From a virus, in the IMG/VR virus record IMGVR_UViG_3300003881_000052, positions 1-24,664 of that record: a stretch of DNA of 24,664 nt; one strand, 5' to 3'. Made by a program: the position numbers and the translations under genes. Of the stretch, positions 14,262 to 20,847 are shown one piece after another. Within the stretch, counting starts at the first letter, position 1. Every line of letters starts with the position of its first letter. The notes under the pieces are model-generated. The model was not told the origin of the DNA, ran no database searches, and saw nothing but the letters and a program-made list of their open reading frames with translations.

Positions 14262-14461
14262 CTGGGGCCGAGGAGCCGGAGCTCAGCCACCAGGTCCTGC
14301 ACCTCGTCTATGACTGGAGCCGGGACGGAGACCCCATAGCCATTGCGATCGCGCCACGGCAATGGACCATCGTGACGATCGCCGAGCTACAGAACAGTGG
14401 GTTGGTGTGCCTGGGTTTAAATGGGACCTGGGCATGGGACAAGATTGGGCTACCGTTTTGA
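14258..14461 (+). pseudogene. 3' remnant of a phage gene downstream of the PLC-like gene
   Basis: A frame different from the PLC-like gene runs from its last codons to TGA at 14459-14461 and encodes about 67 residues that look native: EEPELSHQVLHLVYDWSRDG, then DPIAIAIAPRQWTIVTIAEL and NGTWAWDKIGLPF. It contains a HIP1 octamer at about 14344 and no ATG or GTG start before its core, so it seems to be the 3' end of a gene whose 5' part was replaced by the G+C-rich insert. The only possible internal start is a TTG near the end. I do not recognise the family. Confidence 0.5.
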
Positions 14462-14465
14462 TGGG

Positions 14466-14497
14466 GTTGCGATCGCGGGGTTACCTGTCGTTATACT
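14466..14497 (+). promoter_or_regulatory. Possible promoter for the head operon
   Basis: A near-consensus -10 box TATACT (14492-14497) lies about 25 bp before the terminase small subunit start. The nearest -35-like TTGCGA (14466-14471) sits at a 19-base spacing and overlaps a HIP1 site. The weak -35 may mean a phage activator is required. Confidence 0.35.
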
Positions 14498-14521
14498 GGG
14501 CTTGTCGCGATTGACTGAAAC

Positions 14522-15184
14522 GTGCCTATTCGCAAGGATTCCAATGGCCTAACCCCGAAACAGAAAAAGTTTTGCCAAGAGTTCTTGAAGGATTTTAATG
14601 GAGCTGCTGCATATGGCAGAACTTATAACAGCAAGGGTACAGACGCTAGCGCAGCCAGGTTACTAGCAAAGCCTAGCGTTCAGCAGTACCTGAATTTGAT
14701 ACTCAATCAAGCCGAAGAAGTCGCCCAAGTATCACTTGCTGCTGTTGTTCGTGAAGCTGGCAGACTGGCATTCTCAGATATCACTGAGGCGATGGAATTT
14801 GATGAGCAAGGTGTCACATTCAAGAACTCCGGTGTTCTCCCGAAGCGAGTAACGGCAAGCATTCGAAGCGTCTCATCGACCCGAACTATTACCCGCACTA
14901 GAAGCGGTGATGACGTTGAGACCGTGAATATGAAAATGGAATTTCACGGGAAGTCTCAGGCTATCAACTTCCTGGGTAAATTCTTTGGGGTGAGCCAAGA
15001 CCTTAACCAGATCAGAGCGGGCTTGTTAAAGTACGGAATAGCCATGATTCCAGACTCATCCACGGCGACAGGTTTCAGACTAGAACCTCATGACACTAGC
15101 TCCCCTGCCATTGCCTCAATTGAAGCCTCTGAAGCCGCTGCAGAATTTACAGGGGAAGTCTGGGAAGCAGCCGAGCAAGCTTAG
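14522..15184 (+). CDS. terS: Terminase small subunit
   Basis: The 220-aa protein starts with GTG and MPIRKDSNGLTPKQKKFCQEFLKDFNG. The LTPKQKKFCQEFLxDxNGxxAYxRxYxS pattern followed by a DASAARLLAKPSVQQYLN helix is the Terminase_2 small-subunit DNA-binding domain (about residues 10-60). The middle (VREAGRLAFSDITEAMEF) and GKSQAINFLGKFFGV near 150 are also typical of this family. It recognises phage DNA and loads it on the large subunit. Its 3' end overlaps the large subunit by 95 bp. The start lies just after a -10-like TATACT box, so it probably opens the head operon. Confidence 0.9.
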   Translation: MPIRKDSNGLTPKQKKFCQEFLKDFNGAAAYGRTYNSKGTDASAARLLAKPSVQQYLNLILNQAEEVAQVSLAAVVREAGRLAFSDITEAMEFDEQGVTFKNSGVLPKRVTASIRSVSSTRTITRTRSGDDVETVNMKMEFHGKSQAINFLGKFFGVSQDLNQIRAGLLKYGIAMIPDSSTATGFRLEPHDTSSPAIASIEASEAAAEFTGEVWEAAEQA

Positions 15185-16493
15185 CTCACTACATGAGACC
15201 CAGAAACAGGTATTTTGGGCTCCTTACCGCTATCGAGTTGTGGTGTGCGGGCGAAGGTGGGGCAAGTCGAGGCTTAGCCTGACCACAGGCGTCATGGCAG
15301 CAATGGGGCAGCTTCCTAACTATGCCGCTGGGGATATGTCATCACGGCTTACATTTCCCTACGACCCCGCATCACCGCCCACCGTGGTGTTTGCAATGCC
15401 CACACTGAAGCAGTGCAAAAAGATTTTCTGGAAACCATTGGTTAATTTGCTGGCGGGTCAACCCTTTGTCGAGAGCATTAACCGGGCAGAACACACCATT
15501 AAGCTGGTTGGAGACTTGCCAGAGATTGTGTGTGTTGGCCTGAACGATGGTGACGGCGATCGCGTTCGTGGCTTTCGTATTGCTGCGCTGTTGGCGGATG
15601 AATGGCAGGATGTGAAACCCATGATTTGGGATGAGGTGCTGCAACCCGCTATGGCAGATACACCAGGCAGTATCGCGCTGTTTGCTGGCACCCCAAAGGG
15701 CAAGGTCAACCACCTTTATAAATTTGATCTGAAGTCTCAGAAGTTTGACGACTGGGGTAGCTTTCGGTTTGAGACTGCAGATAATCCGTTTGTGCCTAAA
15801 GAGGAAATTGAGCGGGCAGAAGCGACTCAAGACCCCAGAACATTTAGGCAAGAATTTAAGGCCAGTTATGAGGATTTCCCTGGCCAGGTGTTTGATCATC
15901 TAGAAGATAAACATCTCAGAGGTGACGTACCCACCGAATTTAAGCGAGTAGTGATGGGTGTTGACTGGGGTGATGTCAATCCAGCTCTGTTTGTCGGTGG
16001 CAAGGACAACAGTGGTGTGTGGTGGGCCTTAGATACCTGGTATTCATCTACTGGGGTAAATATTCTCGATACTGAATTTTTAGAGCAAGGAAAACGGCTT
16101 AAGAAAAAGCACGGAGTACAGGCTGCGTGGTGTGGTCATGATCGGCCAGCTAGCATTCAAAAGTGGCAGACAGAACTAGGTATTCCTTGCAAGAGTTGGC
16201 AAGATGCCAAGTCAAAAAATGGTAAAGCCCCTGGGTTGAACGAGAGAAACAGCCGAGTGAATTCGTGCATTTATCATGGCAGATTTAGGATTGCAGGTCA
16301 TTTAGTAGAGTTCAAGGATAAGATGGCTTCGTATCACAGAGATTCTGATAGTGCAGGCAACATTTTGGATGCGATCGCTAAAGGACAAGATGACCACGAG
16401 GTTGATGCTTGCACTATGGCGATCGGCAGCGAAGAATTCAAACAACCTCTCCAATTCAACCTCGACACACTTGCCTCGACCTCACCTTATTAA
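15090..16493 (+). CDS. terL: Terminase large subunit
   Basis: The 467-aa packaging motor and nuclease has a Walker A motif GRRWGKSR (residues 54-61), a Walker B with catalytic Glu in ALLADEWQD (Asp170, Glu171) and coupling motif AGTPKGK (199-205). The RNase H-like nuclease domain shows VMGVDWGDVNP (Asp292), WCGHDRPAS (Asp351) and HEVDACTMAI (Asp439), so the three acidic residues appear intact. The length is normal for the family. The chosen ATG (15090) lies inside the 3' end of the small subunit gene; this 95-bp overlap is unusual but the frame is clearly used, since its N-terminal Pro/Lys/Leu-rich linker runs smoothly into the ATPase. Confidence 0.95.
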   Translation: MTLAPLPLPQLKPLKPLQNLQGKSGKQPSKLSSLHETQKQVFWAPYRYRVVVCGRRWGKSRLSLTTGVMAAMGQLPNYAAGDMSSRLTFPYDPASPPTVVFAMPTLKQCKKIFWKPLVNLLAGQPFVESINRAEHTIKLVGDLPEIVCVGLNDGDGDRVRGFRIAALLADEWQDVKPMIWDEVLQPAMADTPGSIALFAGTPKGKVNHLYKFDLKSQKFDDWGSFRFETADNPFVPKEEIERAEATQDPRTFRQEFKASYEDFPGQVFDHLEDKHLRGDVPTEFKRVVMGVDWGDVNPALFVGGKDNSGVWWALDTWYSSTGVNILDTEFLEQGKRLKKKHGVQAAWCGHDRPASIQKWQTELGIPCKSWQDAKSKNGKAPGLNERNSRVNSCIYHGRFRIAGHLVEFKDKMASYHRDSDSAGNILDAIAKGQDDHEVDACTMAIGSEEFKQPLQFNLDTLASTSPY

Positions 16494-16495
16494 CT

Positions 16496-17863
16496 ATGTA
16501 CTCTAACAATCCCCCCGTTAAGTCCGGGCTGCTGAATCGGCTGTGGCGGTTGCTGACAGGTGCTCGTCAGACCAAGCAAATGATTGGCACCCAACGTAGT
16601 GCGGTTGTGAGTACATATCGATGGCCAACCTGGGACCAAGAGTTAGTTGAATACCCTATACGAGAACAAGAGCAAGCTAAGCTCCTGATCTCTGCTATTT
16701 ATGGCGAAAATCGAGAAAAGATTTTTGATGACGTGCTGCGGTATATCGAAAGTGATGTATTTAGCAGTAGTGACGGCGATGATCGCGGATTTACAATCTC
16801 TGAGACTTTAGATGATGGCGAAACACCCATTGACCCAGATGTTTACGCGATCGCAACCGAGTTAATTCGTCGGAAGAATGGTGATCATTTTGTCATTGGC
16901 GGGACTCGGTTTCAACGAGCAGCTAGAGAGGCGGCGGCCTATGGCGATAGCTTTTGGCAGCTAGCAATTGAACGCGATGGTGACAGTTATGCCATTACAG
17001 ATACGCTCAAAATGCCTTGCTGGGAAATGTTTAGAGTAGAGTCCGACACGGGGGAACTACTCAGGTACGAGCAACGACGAAGACTGTTTGAAGTAAGCCC
17101 ACAGTTTCAGTTTCCCCCCATCAAAATCATTCACTTTCGCTACCGGCAGCGTGGAATATATGGGCAATCATTGTTTAGTGCATGCCTGACCTATCGAGCA
17201 GACCATGACCGAGCACGGCGAAACCTGGCCAAAGTGACCAACGACACGGGTAGTAATCCCTATATTTTCAAGATGCCTGAGGGAACTACGCGAGAGCAAA
17301 AGCTACAGTTCAAAGAGGCTATTGACCAAGCGTTTAACGACGGTACAGTCACCGCCTTATATCCTGACTATGGTGTTGAGGTAGATCGGCTTGGCGCAGA
17401 TGTCCCTAACTTTGAGCCACTGATTGAAGACAAGAAGACGATCCGTCACAGTCTGGTCCCGGCAGGTTTCCCCGTATGGCTTATCCCTGGCATGGACAAC
17501 ACAGGAGCAAGAGACATTAGTGGCGGTCCTGAGCGGGCCTATGCCAGAATGATCAACGATTTTCGAGCGATGCTGACCACAGGCATCCGGCAAGCGATAG
17601 ACATTGAACTGTTCCTCAAGCTTGGCCCTGACGCCTATCAGGAAAAGGTCATTGAAAAAGGCTACACGGTTACATGGCCCAAAATTACTGTGCTGACCAA
17701 TCAGGGAATGCCTCAAGATATTCCTGAGACCGACGCTGATGGCATTCAAGAGTTAGAAAGTGATACCAATCGTCTGCGTTACACCGACCAAGGCAGCATA
17801 GACACAGCTTGGCTATACCGAGTGATAGACAACGCTATGAGTAGGAACGGCCATGGCAGATAA
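16496..17863 (+). CDS. Portal protein
   Basis: The 455-aa protein, taking the ATG at 16496 two bases after the terminase stop, forms the portal vertex ring. Portal-like features include REAAAYGDSFWQLAIERDGD (about 142-161), RYRQRGIYGQSLFSACL with a polar crown helix after it, and YRADHDRARRNLAKV before NPYIFKMPEG. The frame is open further upstream to 16409, but that part would lie inside the terminase gene and is not portal-like. It overlaps the next gene by 11 bp. Order (after TerL, before a MuF-like gene) and length agree with a siphovirus portal. Confidence 0.88.
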   Translation: MYSNNPPVKSGLLNRLWRLLTGARQTKQMIGTQRSAVVSTYRWPTWDQELVEYPIREQEQAKLLISAIYGENREKIFDDVLRYIESDVFSSSDGDDRGFTISETLDDGETPIDPDVYAIATELIRRKNGDHFVIGGTRFQRAAREAAAYGDSFWQLAIERDGDSYAITDTLKMPCWEMFRVESDTGELLRYEQRRRLFEVSPQFQFPPIKIIHFRYRQRGIYGQSLFSACLTYRADHDRARRNLAKVTNDTGSNPYIFKMPEGTTREQKLQFKEAIDQAFNDGTVTALYPDYGVEVDRLGADVPNFEPLIEDKKTIRHSLVPAGFPVWLIPGMDNTGARDISGGPERAYARMINDFRAMLTTGIRQAIDIELFLKLGPDAYQEKVIEKGYTVTWPKITVLTNQGMPQDIPETDADGIQELESDTNRLRYTDQGSIDTAWLYRVIDNAMSRNGHGR

Positions 17864-18641
17864 ATTCACCCCTTCACCCTCAGATCTCCCTGACCTCTCT
17901 GAGTACGATTCATTAGCTGAACCTGACTGGGAGGAGGTGCGATCTCTCGCCGAGGAACAAGGCTGGGAATGGAACGATGACCAAGGAGCTTATGTTGATG
18001 ATGATGACGAGGTTGTCCCCCTGAGTGAGATCTTAGAGCTCACCTACGAAGAGCTAGAGCGTATTCAAGGTGAGATATCCACTGCTGTGGAACAACTGGA
18101 AGACGATGAAGATGTTACGACCTGGGAGCAAACTTTGGCAGAATTAACAGCAGCTACGGTAGCTCTGTTTTTCCTATTGGGTATTGGGGCCCGTGGAAAT
18201 GTTAGCGATAATCATGCTGAACATGTGCGCGATCGCCTAACCACCCAGTTTGAATACCTTAGACAATTTAGCAATAGTATTCTCGACGGCGAACTCACCA
18301 TTGATGGCATCCGAGCACGGGCCAATCTATACCCACAAGATGCTCAGCTACATTATTCAGAAGCTCAGGAGTTTATCCACTCAACAGAAGAATGGCCATA
18401 TGTGAGAAATCAGCTGGGGGGATGTCAGCATTGTCAGGGTTGTTTAGACGAAGCAGCTAAAGGCTGGGTAGAGCGAGACCAAATGTCCATGCCTGGCACC
18501 CGTATTTGTCGATGGAATTGCTGTTGCCTCTTGGAATATGCCAGGGAAGCTCCAGACCAAAATATTATTCAGCGGGCCATGCCTTTTGGTTGGTTAGGAA
18601 GAGATAAGCTAGCACTGCCAATAACCATACCTGTCAACTGA
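17853..18641 (+). CDS. MuF-like minor head protein
   Basis: The 262-aa protein has an acidic N-terminal third (DDDDEVV and similar), one hydrophobic helix near 93-112 (ELTAATVALFFLLGIGA), and a C-terminal Cys cluster: C191, C194 and C197, then MPGTRICRWNCCCLLEYA with C219 and C223-225. The 'CxxC, W, PG, CxxNCxCxLxY' order matches the end of the MuF-type head morphogenesis family. It follows the portal gene with a shared overlap, the usual order. The Cys set may bind zinc. Its proposed role is in capsid assembly or DNA delivery. It ends about 170 bp before an opposite-strand gene. Confidence 0.72.
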   Translation: MADKFTPSPSDLPDLSEYDSLAEPDWEEVRSLAEEQGWEWNDDQGAYVDDDDEVVPLSEILELTYEELERIQGEISTAVEQLEDDEDVTTWEQTLAELTAATVALFFLLGIGARGNVSDNHAEHVRDRLTTQFEYLRQFSNSILDGELTIDGIRARANLYPQDAQLHYSEAQEFIHSTEEWPYVRNQLGGCQHCQGCLDEAAKGWVERDQMSMPGTRICRWNCCCLLEYAREAPDQNIIQRAMPFGWLGRDKLALPITIPVN

Positions 18642-18674
18642 AACCAGGATTTGATCAGCTATCGAAGACCGTGG

Positions 18675-18707
18675 GCGATCGCAAAGTCTAGAAGGCCTTG
18701 CGATCGC
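18675..18707. repeat. Hairpin built of two HIP1 octamers
   Basis: GCGATCGCAA (18675-18684) and TTGCGATCGC (18698-18707) form a 10-bp perfect inverted repeat with a 13-base loop. It lies in the gap after the MuF-like gene. It may stop transcription or be an accident of HIP1 spread; there is no T-run after it. Confidence 0.6.
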
Positions 18708-18807
18708 AGCGAGCGATTCAACTACTCAAATCGAACTATATGCATGAATCACGTATCAACGAAGGAGATCGGGTGGATTTATTAGTTGGGCGACAATTGA
18801 GGGAAAA

Positions 18808-19359
18808 TCACGCTTGCAGAACCACAGACAACAGGTCATGCCACGGGGATGAAACGTACATAATGGCTCTCCGCCCCGCTACGCCTGATTGTTGTAGCAC
18901 AATAAAATGTTTATACTCATCAATCCTAAATCGGTGGTTGCCTACGCAAAAATACCTACTCTGCATTTTCTCGCCCCGTTCAGTGATTAGCTGAATTTTA
19001 CCCTCCACGAGCTGAGCACTTCCCTCCCAGAGGGTCCGTTTCATCTGATGCCGATAGTAAAGAATGAAAGCCCACACAATTAGGCCGAAAAAAGCCGTTA
19101 CGCCAAAATACGTTAGCAAGGATTTAACCCCCATATTCCCGGTTCGAATCATCTCCGCCGAAAAACCAAGCAGGCCCAGTCCGAAAATAATGAAGAATAA
19201 CTCCCATGCAACCCGAGAATTAGCATAGTGGGTACTTGTGATTCGTGCCTTTTGTGCTGTAGATATCTCACCCGTGCGGTTAGCTGCAATATCTGCTGGT
19301 GAAAACTCAAATACCTCGGCAAGGATAGCTTGCAGGTTGGTTATTTCATTTTGGATCAT
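18808..19359 (-). CDS. Two-TM membrane protein of unknown function (moron candidate)
   Basis: The 183-aa protein (MIQNEITNLQAILAEVFEF onward) has a soluble N-terminal 50 residues (SPADIAANRTGEISTAQKARI), two membrane segments near 51-70 (AWELFFIIFGLGLLGFSAEM) and 80-102 (LLTYFGVTAFFGLIVWAFIL), and a soluble C-terminal domain with KIQLITERGEK, FCVGNHRFRID and FIVLQQ, ending in IMYVSSPWHDLLSVVL. The last part resembles a widespread uncharacterised domain that ends in 'YRxYYxPxSxxLLS'. It lies on the opposite strand inside the head operon, so it is likely separately expressed cargo. A role in altering the host surface or in superinfection exclusion is possible but unproven. A TTG at 19377 is an alternative start. 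Confidence 0.65.
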   Translation of the reverse strand: MIQNEITNLQAILAEVFEFSPADIAANRTGEISTAQKARITSTHYANSRVAWELFFIIFGLGLLGFSAEMIRTGNMGVKSLLTYFGVTAFFGLIVWAFILYYRHQMKRTLWEGSAQLVEGKIQLITERGEKMQSRYFCVGNHRFRIDEYKHFIVLQQSGVAGRRAIMYVSSPWHDLLSVVLQA

Positions 19360-19437
19360 GGGGAAATCCCAATTCAATAATGACTAATCACTACCATATG
19401 TCAGGCAGCTACAGGGCTCTATCCGTTTCAATCTCCG

Positions 19438-19527
19438 TCAGGGGTGATGCTCTTTTACAGCTTCCATCCATGCAGGCAATGGTACCGGATTGGACTCAGC
19501 CAGCAGTATCGTTATCGTGTTCAACAC
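19438..19527 (-). CDS. Possible micro-ORF (29 aa) after the RHH-like gene
   Basis: A GTG that shares its first base with the stop of the RHH-like gene (TAGTG) opens a 29-aa frame beginning VLNTITILLAESNPVPLPA and ending WMEAVKEHHP. The tight stop/start overlap and protein-like composition suggest translation, but the length is too short for certainty. It could be a tiny partner of the gene before it. Confidence 0.3.
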   Translation of the reverse strand: MLNTITILLAESNPVPLPAWMEAVKEHHP

Positions 19528-19661
19528 TACTGCTGCCTCTGCTGAGCTTGCTTCAGAACTTCTTTTTCCTTGAGCTGCCGAATCAACGCCTTGACTTGAG
19601 CCTCAAAGCGTATCGGCACTCTAACAAGTTTTGTGGTTCGGCCAGTGGCAGGTCTACTCAT
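19527..19661 (-). CDS. Small RHH-type DNA-binding protein (antitoxin-like)
   Basis: This 44-aa protein begins MSRPATGRTTKLVRVPIRFE and continues with the helix AQVKALIRQLKEKEVLKQAQ. The 'MSRPxxGxTTKxVRVP' opening is a pattern I know from many small cyanobacterial proteins related to ribbon-helix-helix regulators: the VRVP strand would contact DNA and the helix dimerise. The start lies four bases from a 20-bp imperfect palindrome, which fits an autoregulated operator. It is on the minus strand with the micro-ORF and the membrane protein downstream, so these may form one small operon. Confidence 0.6.
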   Translation of the reverse strand: MSRPATGRTTKLVRVPIRFEAQVKALIRQLKEKEVLKQAQQRQQ

Positions 19662-19664
19662 ATC

Positions 19665-19684
19665 GATAACGGTTAACCGCTATC
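19665..19684. promoter_or_regulatory. Imperfect 20-bp palindrome, operator candidate
   Basis: GATAACGGTTAACCGCTATC is palindromic at 9 of 10 paired positions, with a perfect CGGTTAACCG core. It lies immediately upstream of the RHH-like start, so it could be its autoregulatory operator. A -10-like CATAAT on the minus strand (19701-19706) is just beyond. Confidence 0.5.
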
Positions 19685-19690
19685 AGGAAT

Positions 19691-19702
19691 ATACAGCTGT
19701 AT
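19691..19702. promoter_or_regulatory. Perfect 12-bp palindrome, second operator candidate
   Basis: ATACAGCTGTAT lies 6 bp from the first palindrome and partly overlaps the -10-like CATAAT on the minus strand. Two palindromes side by side at a start suit cooperative repressor binding. Confidence 0.4.
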
Positions 19703-19780
19703 TATGGAAATTCCGTAGGCTTCCTCAGCATCGCATTAGATACGCTAACATTGCCGATAATCCTCCCCCTCACTTAAATA

Positions 19781-20500
19781 ATGGAAAATCTGGCCACCAC
19801 ATTAGGGCGTGTTTTTTCAGAAGCGATCGCGCCCATGGGCCCACCAAACGAAGAACAACTCGTGCTCATCAATCAAAATCGACCACTTGGCCGAGAGCCC
19901 TACACAGCTGACGAGATCGTTTCAGTACCTATCATTGCCAGTAACAACCTTGTGAACTGGTCTAATGGTCGCTGGAACCGTGATGCATTGATCAAGATGG
20001 CTGAGACGTATCCTGGTCAGCCCTTTGCCGTAGACCACCCCATGTACACGGTGAAAGATACCGTAGGTTTTATCTATGACGCTCAGCTAATTGAGTCAAA
20101 TGCTGCTCCTGTGGATATCCTGGAAGCGGCTGGAGAACTGGCCAGCAATACAGCCGTGGTACAGTCTGAAGGATTTATTCAGATGGTTTGCTACGCGGCG
20201 ATCTCAGCAGGCCACCCAATCTTAGACAGCATTGATATGGGTCGAGTTAACAATGCGTCCACGGGGTGCATTACAGACGGAACAAGTCTTTGCCCGTTAG
20301 ATGGCACTGAGTTTGGTTCTATGAGTCGTTACCGATGTGCAGAAGGGCATTATCATCCGTTCTATGCGTGGTGGTATGACGTGGACGACGACGACTTAAT
20401 TGCTCCGTATGCCATTAAGACTGGTGTTATCAGCAGCGTTGAGCTAAGCCTGGTGTTGATGGGTAGCCTGCCAGCCGCCAGCATTCCTAGGGGAGTTTAG
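19781..20500 (+). CDS. Prohead protease-like or scaffold-associated protein
   Basis: The 239-aa protein lies between the MuF-like protein and the major capsid protein, where a prohead protease is expected. It has QPFAVDHPMYTVKDTVGFIYDA (His86) in the place of a protease histidine, RVNNASTGCITD (Ser160) as a possible nucleophile, and a C-terminal GVISSVELSLVLMG segment like that of many prohead proteases. It also has an unusual cluster of Cys and His between 163 and 192 (TGCITDG, LCPLDG, YRCAEGHYH) that could bind zinc. Without an alignment I cannot say which residues are catalytic. The ATG at 19781 is preceded by a long opposite-strand unit. Confidence 0.5.
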   Translation: MENLATTLGRVFSEAIAPMGPPNEEQLVLINQNRPLGREPYTADEIVSVPIIASNNLVNWSNGRWNRDALIKMAETYPGQPFAVDHPMYTVKDTVGFIYDAQLIESNAAPVDILEAAGELASNTAVVQSEGFIQMVCYAAISAGHPILDSIDMGRVNNASTGCITDGTSLCPLDGTEFGSMSRYRCAEGHYHPFYAWWYDVDDDDLIAPYAIKTGVISSVELSLVLMGSLPAASIPRGV

Positions 20501-20757
20501 TCTTGCCCTAAGATTCCCTTACCCCATGGTCTAGGAATAGGGGCCAACAGAACCAGAGGATCTTCACCTAAATCCAGGAACTTCAACAATGCAGGTGTGG
20601 ACTCTAACGGTAGACTACTGCGACCACACTCTATTTTCCATAGTGTTGTTCTACTCAGTCCAGCTTCGACAGCAACTGCCTTTTGCGTCACGCCTAAGTC
20701 TTCTCTTCTATTTTTTAGGTTTCGGCCAATAATTCTGCGAGCTACTCTGTCGTTCAT
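20497..20757 (-). CDS. XRE-family transcriptional regulator
   Basis: The 86-aa protein has a Cro/C1-type helix-turn-helix at about residues 12-60: RNLKNRREDLGVTQKAVAVEAGLSRTTLWKIE style, with the canonical TQ(x)AVA and GLSRTTLWKIE helices. The end (DPLVLLAPIPRPWGKG) is Pro-rich and may help dimerise. It is on the minus strand inside the head operon, overlapping the convergent end of the protease-like gene by 4 bp and divergent from the capsid gene across a 90-bp gap. It could regulate the capsid promoter or itself; its target is unknown. Confidence 0.85.
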   Translation of the reverse strand: MNDRVARRIIGRNLKNRREDLGVTQKAVAVEAGLSRTTLWKIECGRSSLPLESTPALLKFLDLGEDPLVLLAPIPRPWGKGILGQD

Positions 20758-20847
20758 TTTGCAGACACTTGTTTAATTCAGGAACGATAACGCCATAATA
20801 GCCATTTTCTATGGATAAGGTAGACGCAAAGTACCCATCCTACAGAA
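20758..20847. promoter_or_regulatory. Divergent intergenic region between repressor and capsid genes
   Basis: This 90-bp A+T-rich gap holds CATAAT at 20791-20796, a possible + strand -10 for the capsid gene, and a TTGTTT 19 bases before it. No strong operator palindrome is visible. The arrangement suggests local control of capsid expression. Confidence 0.3.

Noticed and set aside
14255-14330. Similar TATGAC...GAGCCGG strings at 14252 and 14308 as a target-site duplication of the PLC block
   Set aside because: Only partial, imperfect matches, both on the right side of the block, so they do not flank it.
18698-18994. 98-aa + strand frame after the HIP1 hairpin
   Set aside because: It overlaps the 3' part of the membrane protein gene on the other strand and has no recognisable protein character.
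19380-19911. Two + strand frames (19380-19676 and 19633-19911)
   Set aside because: They overlap the RHH-like gene antisense and the true start of the protease-like gene, and look like out-of-frame translations.
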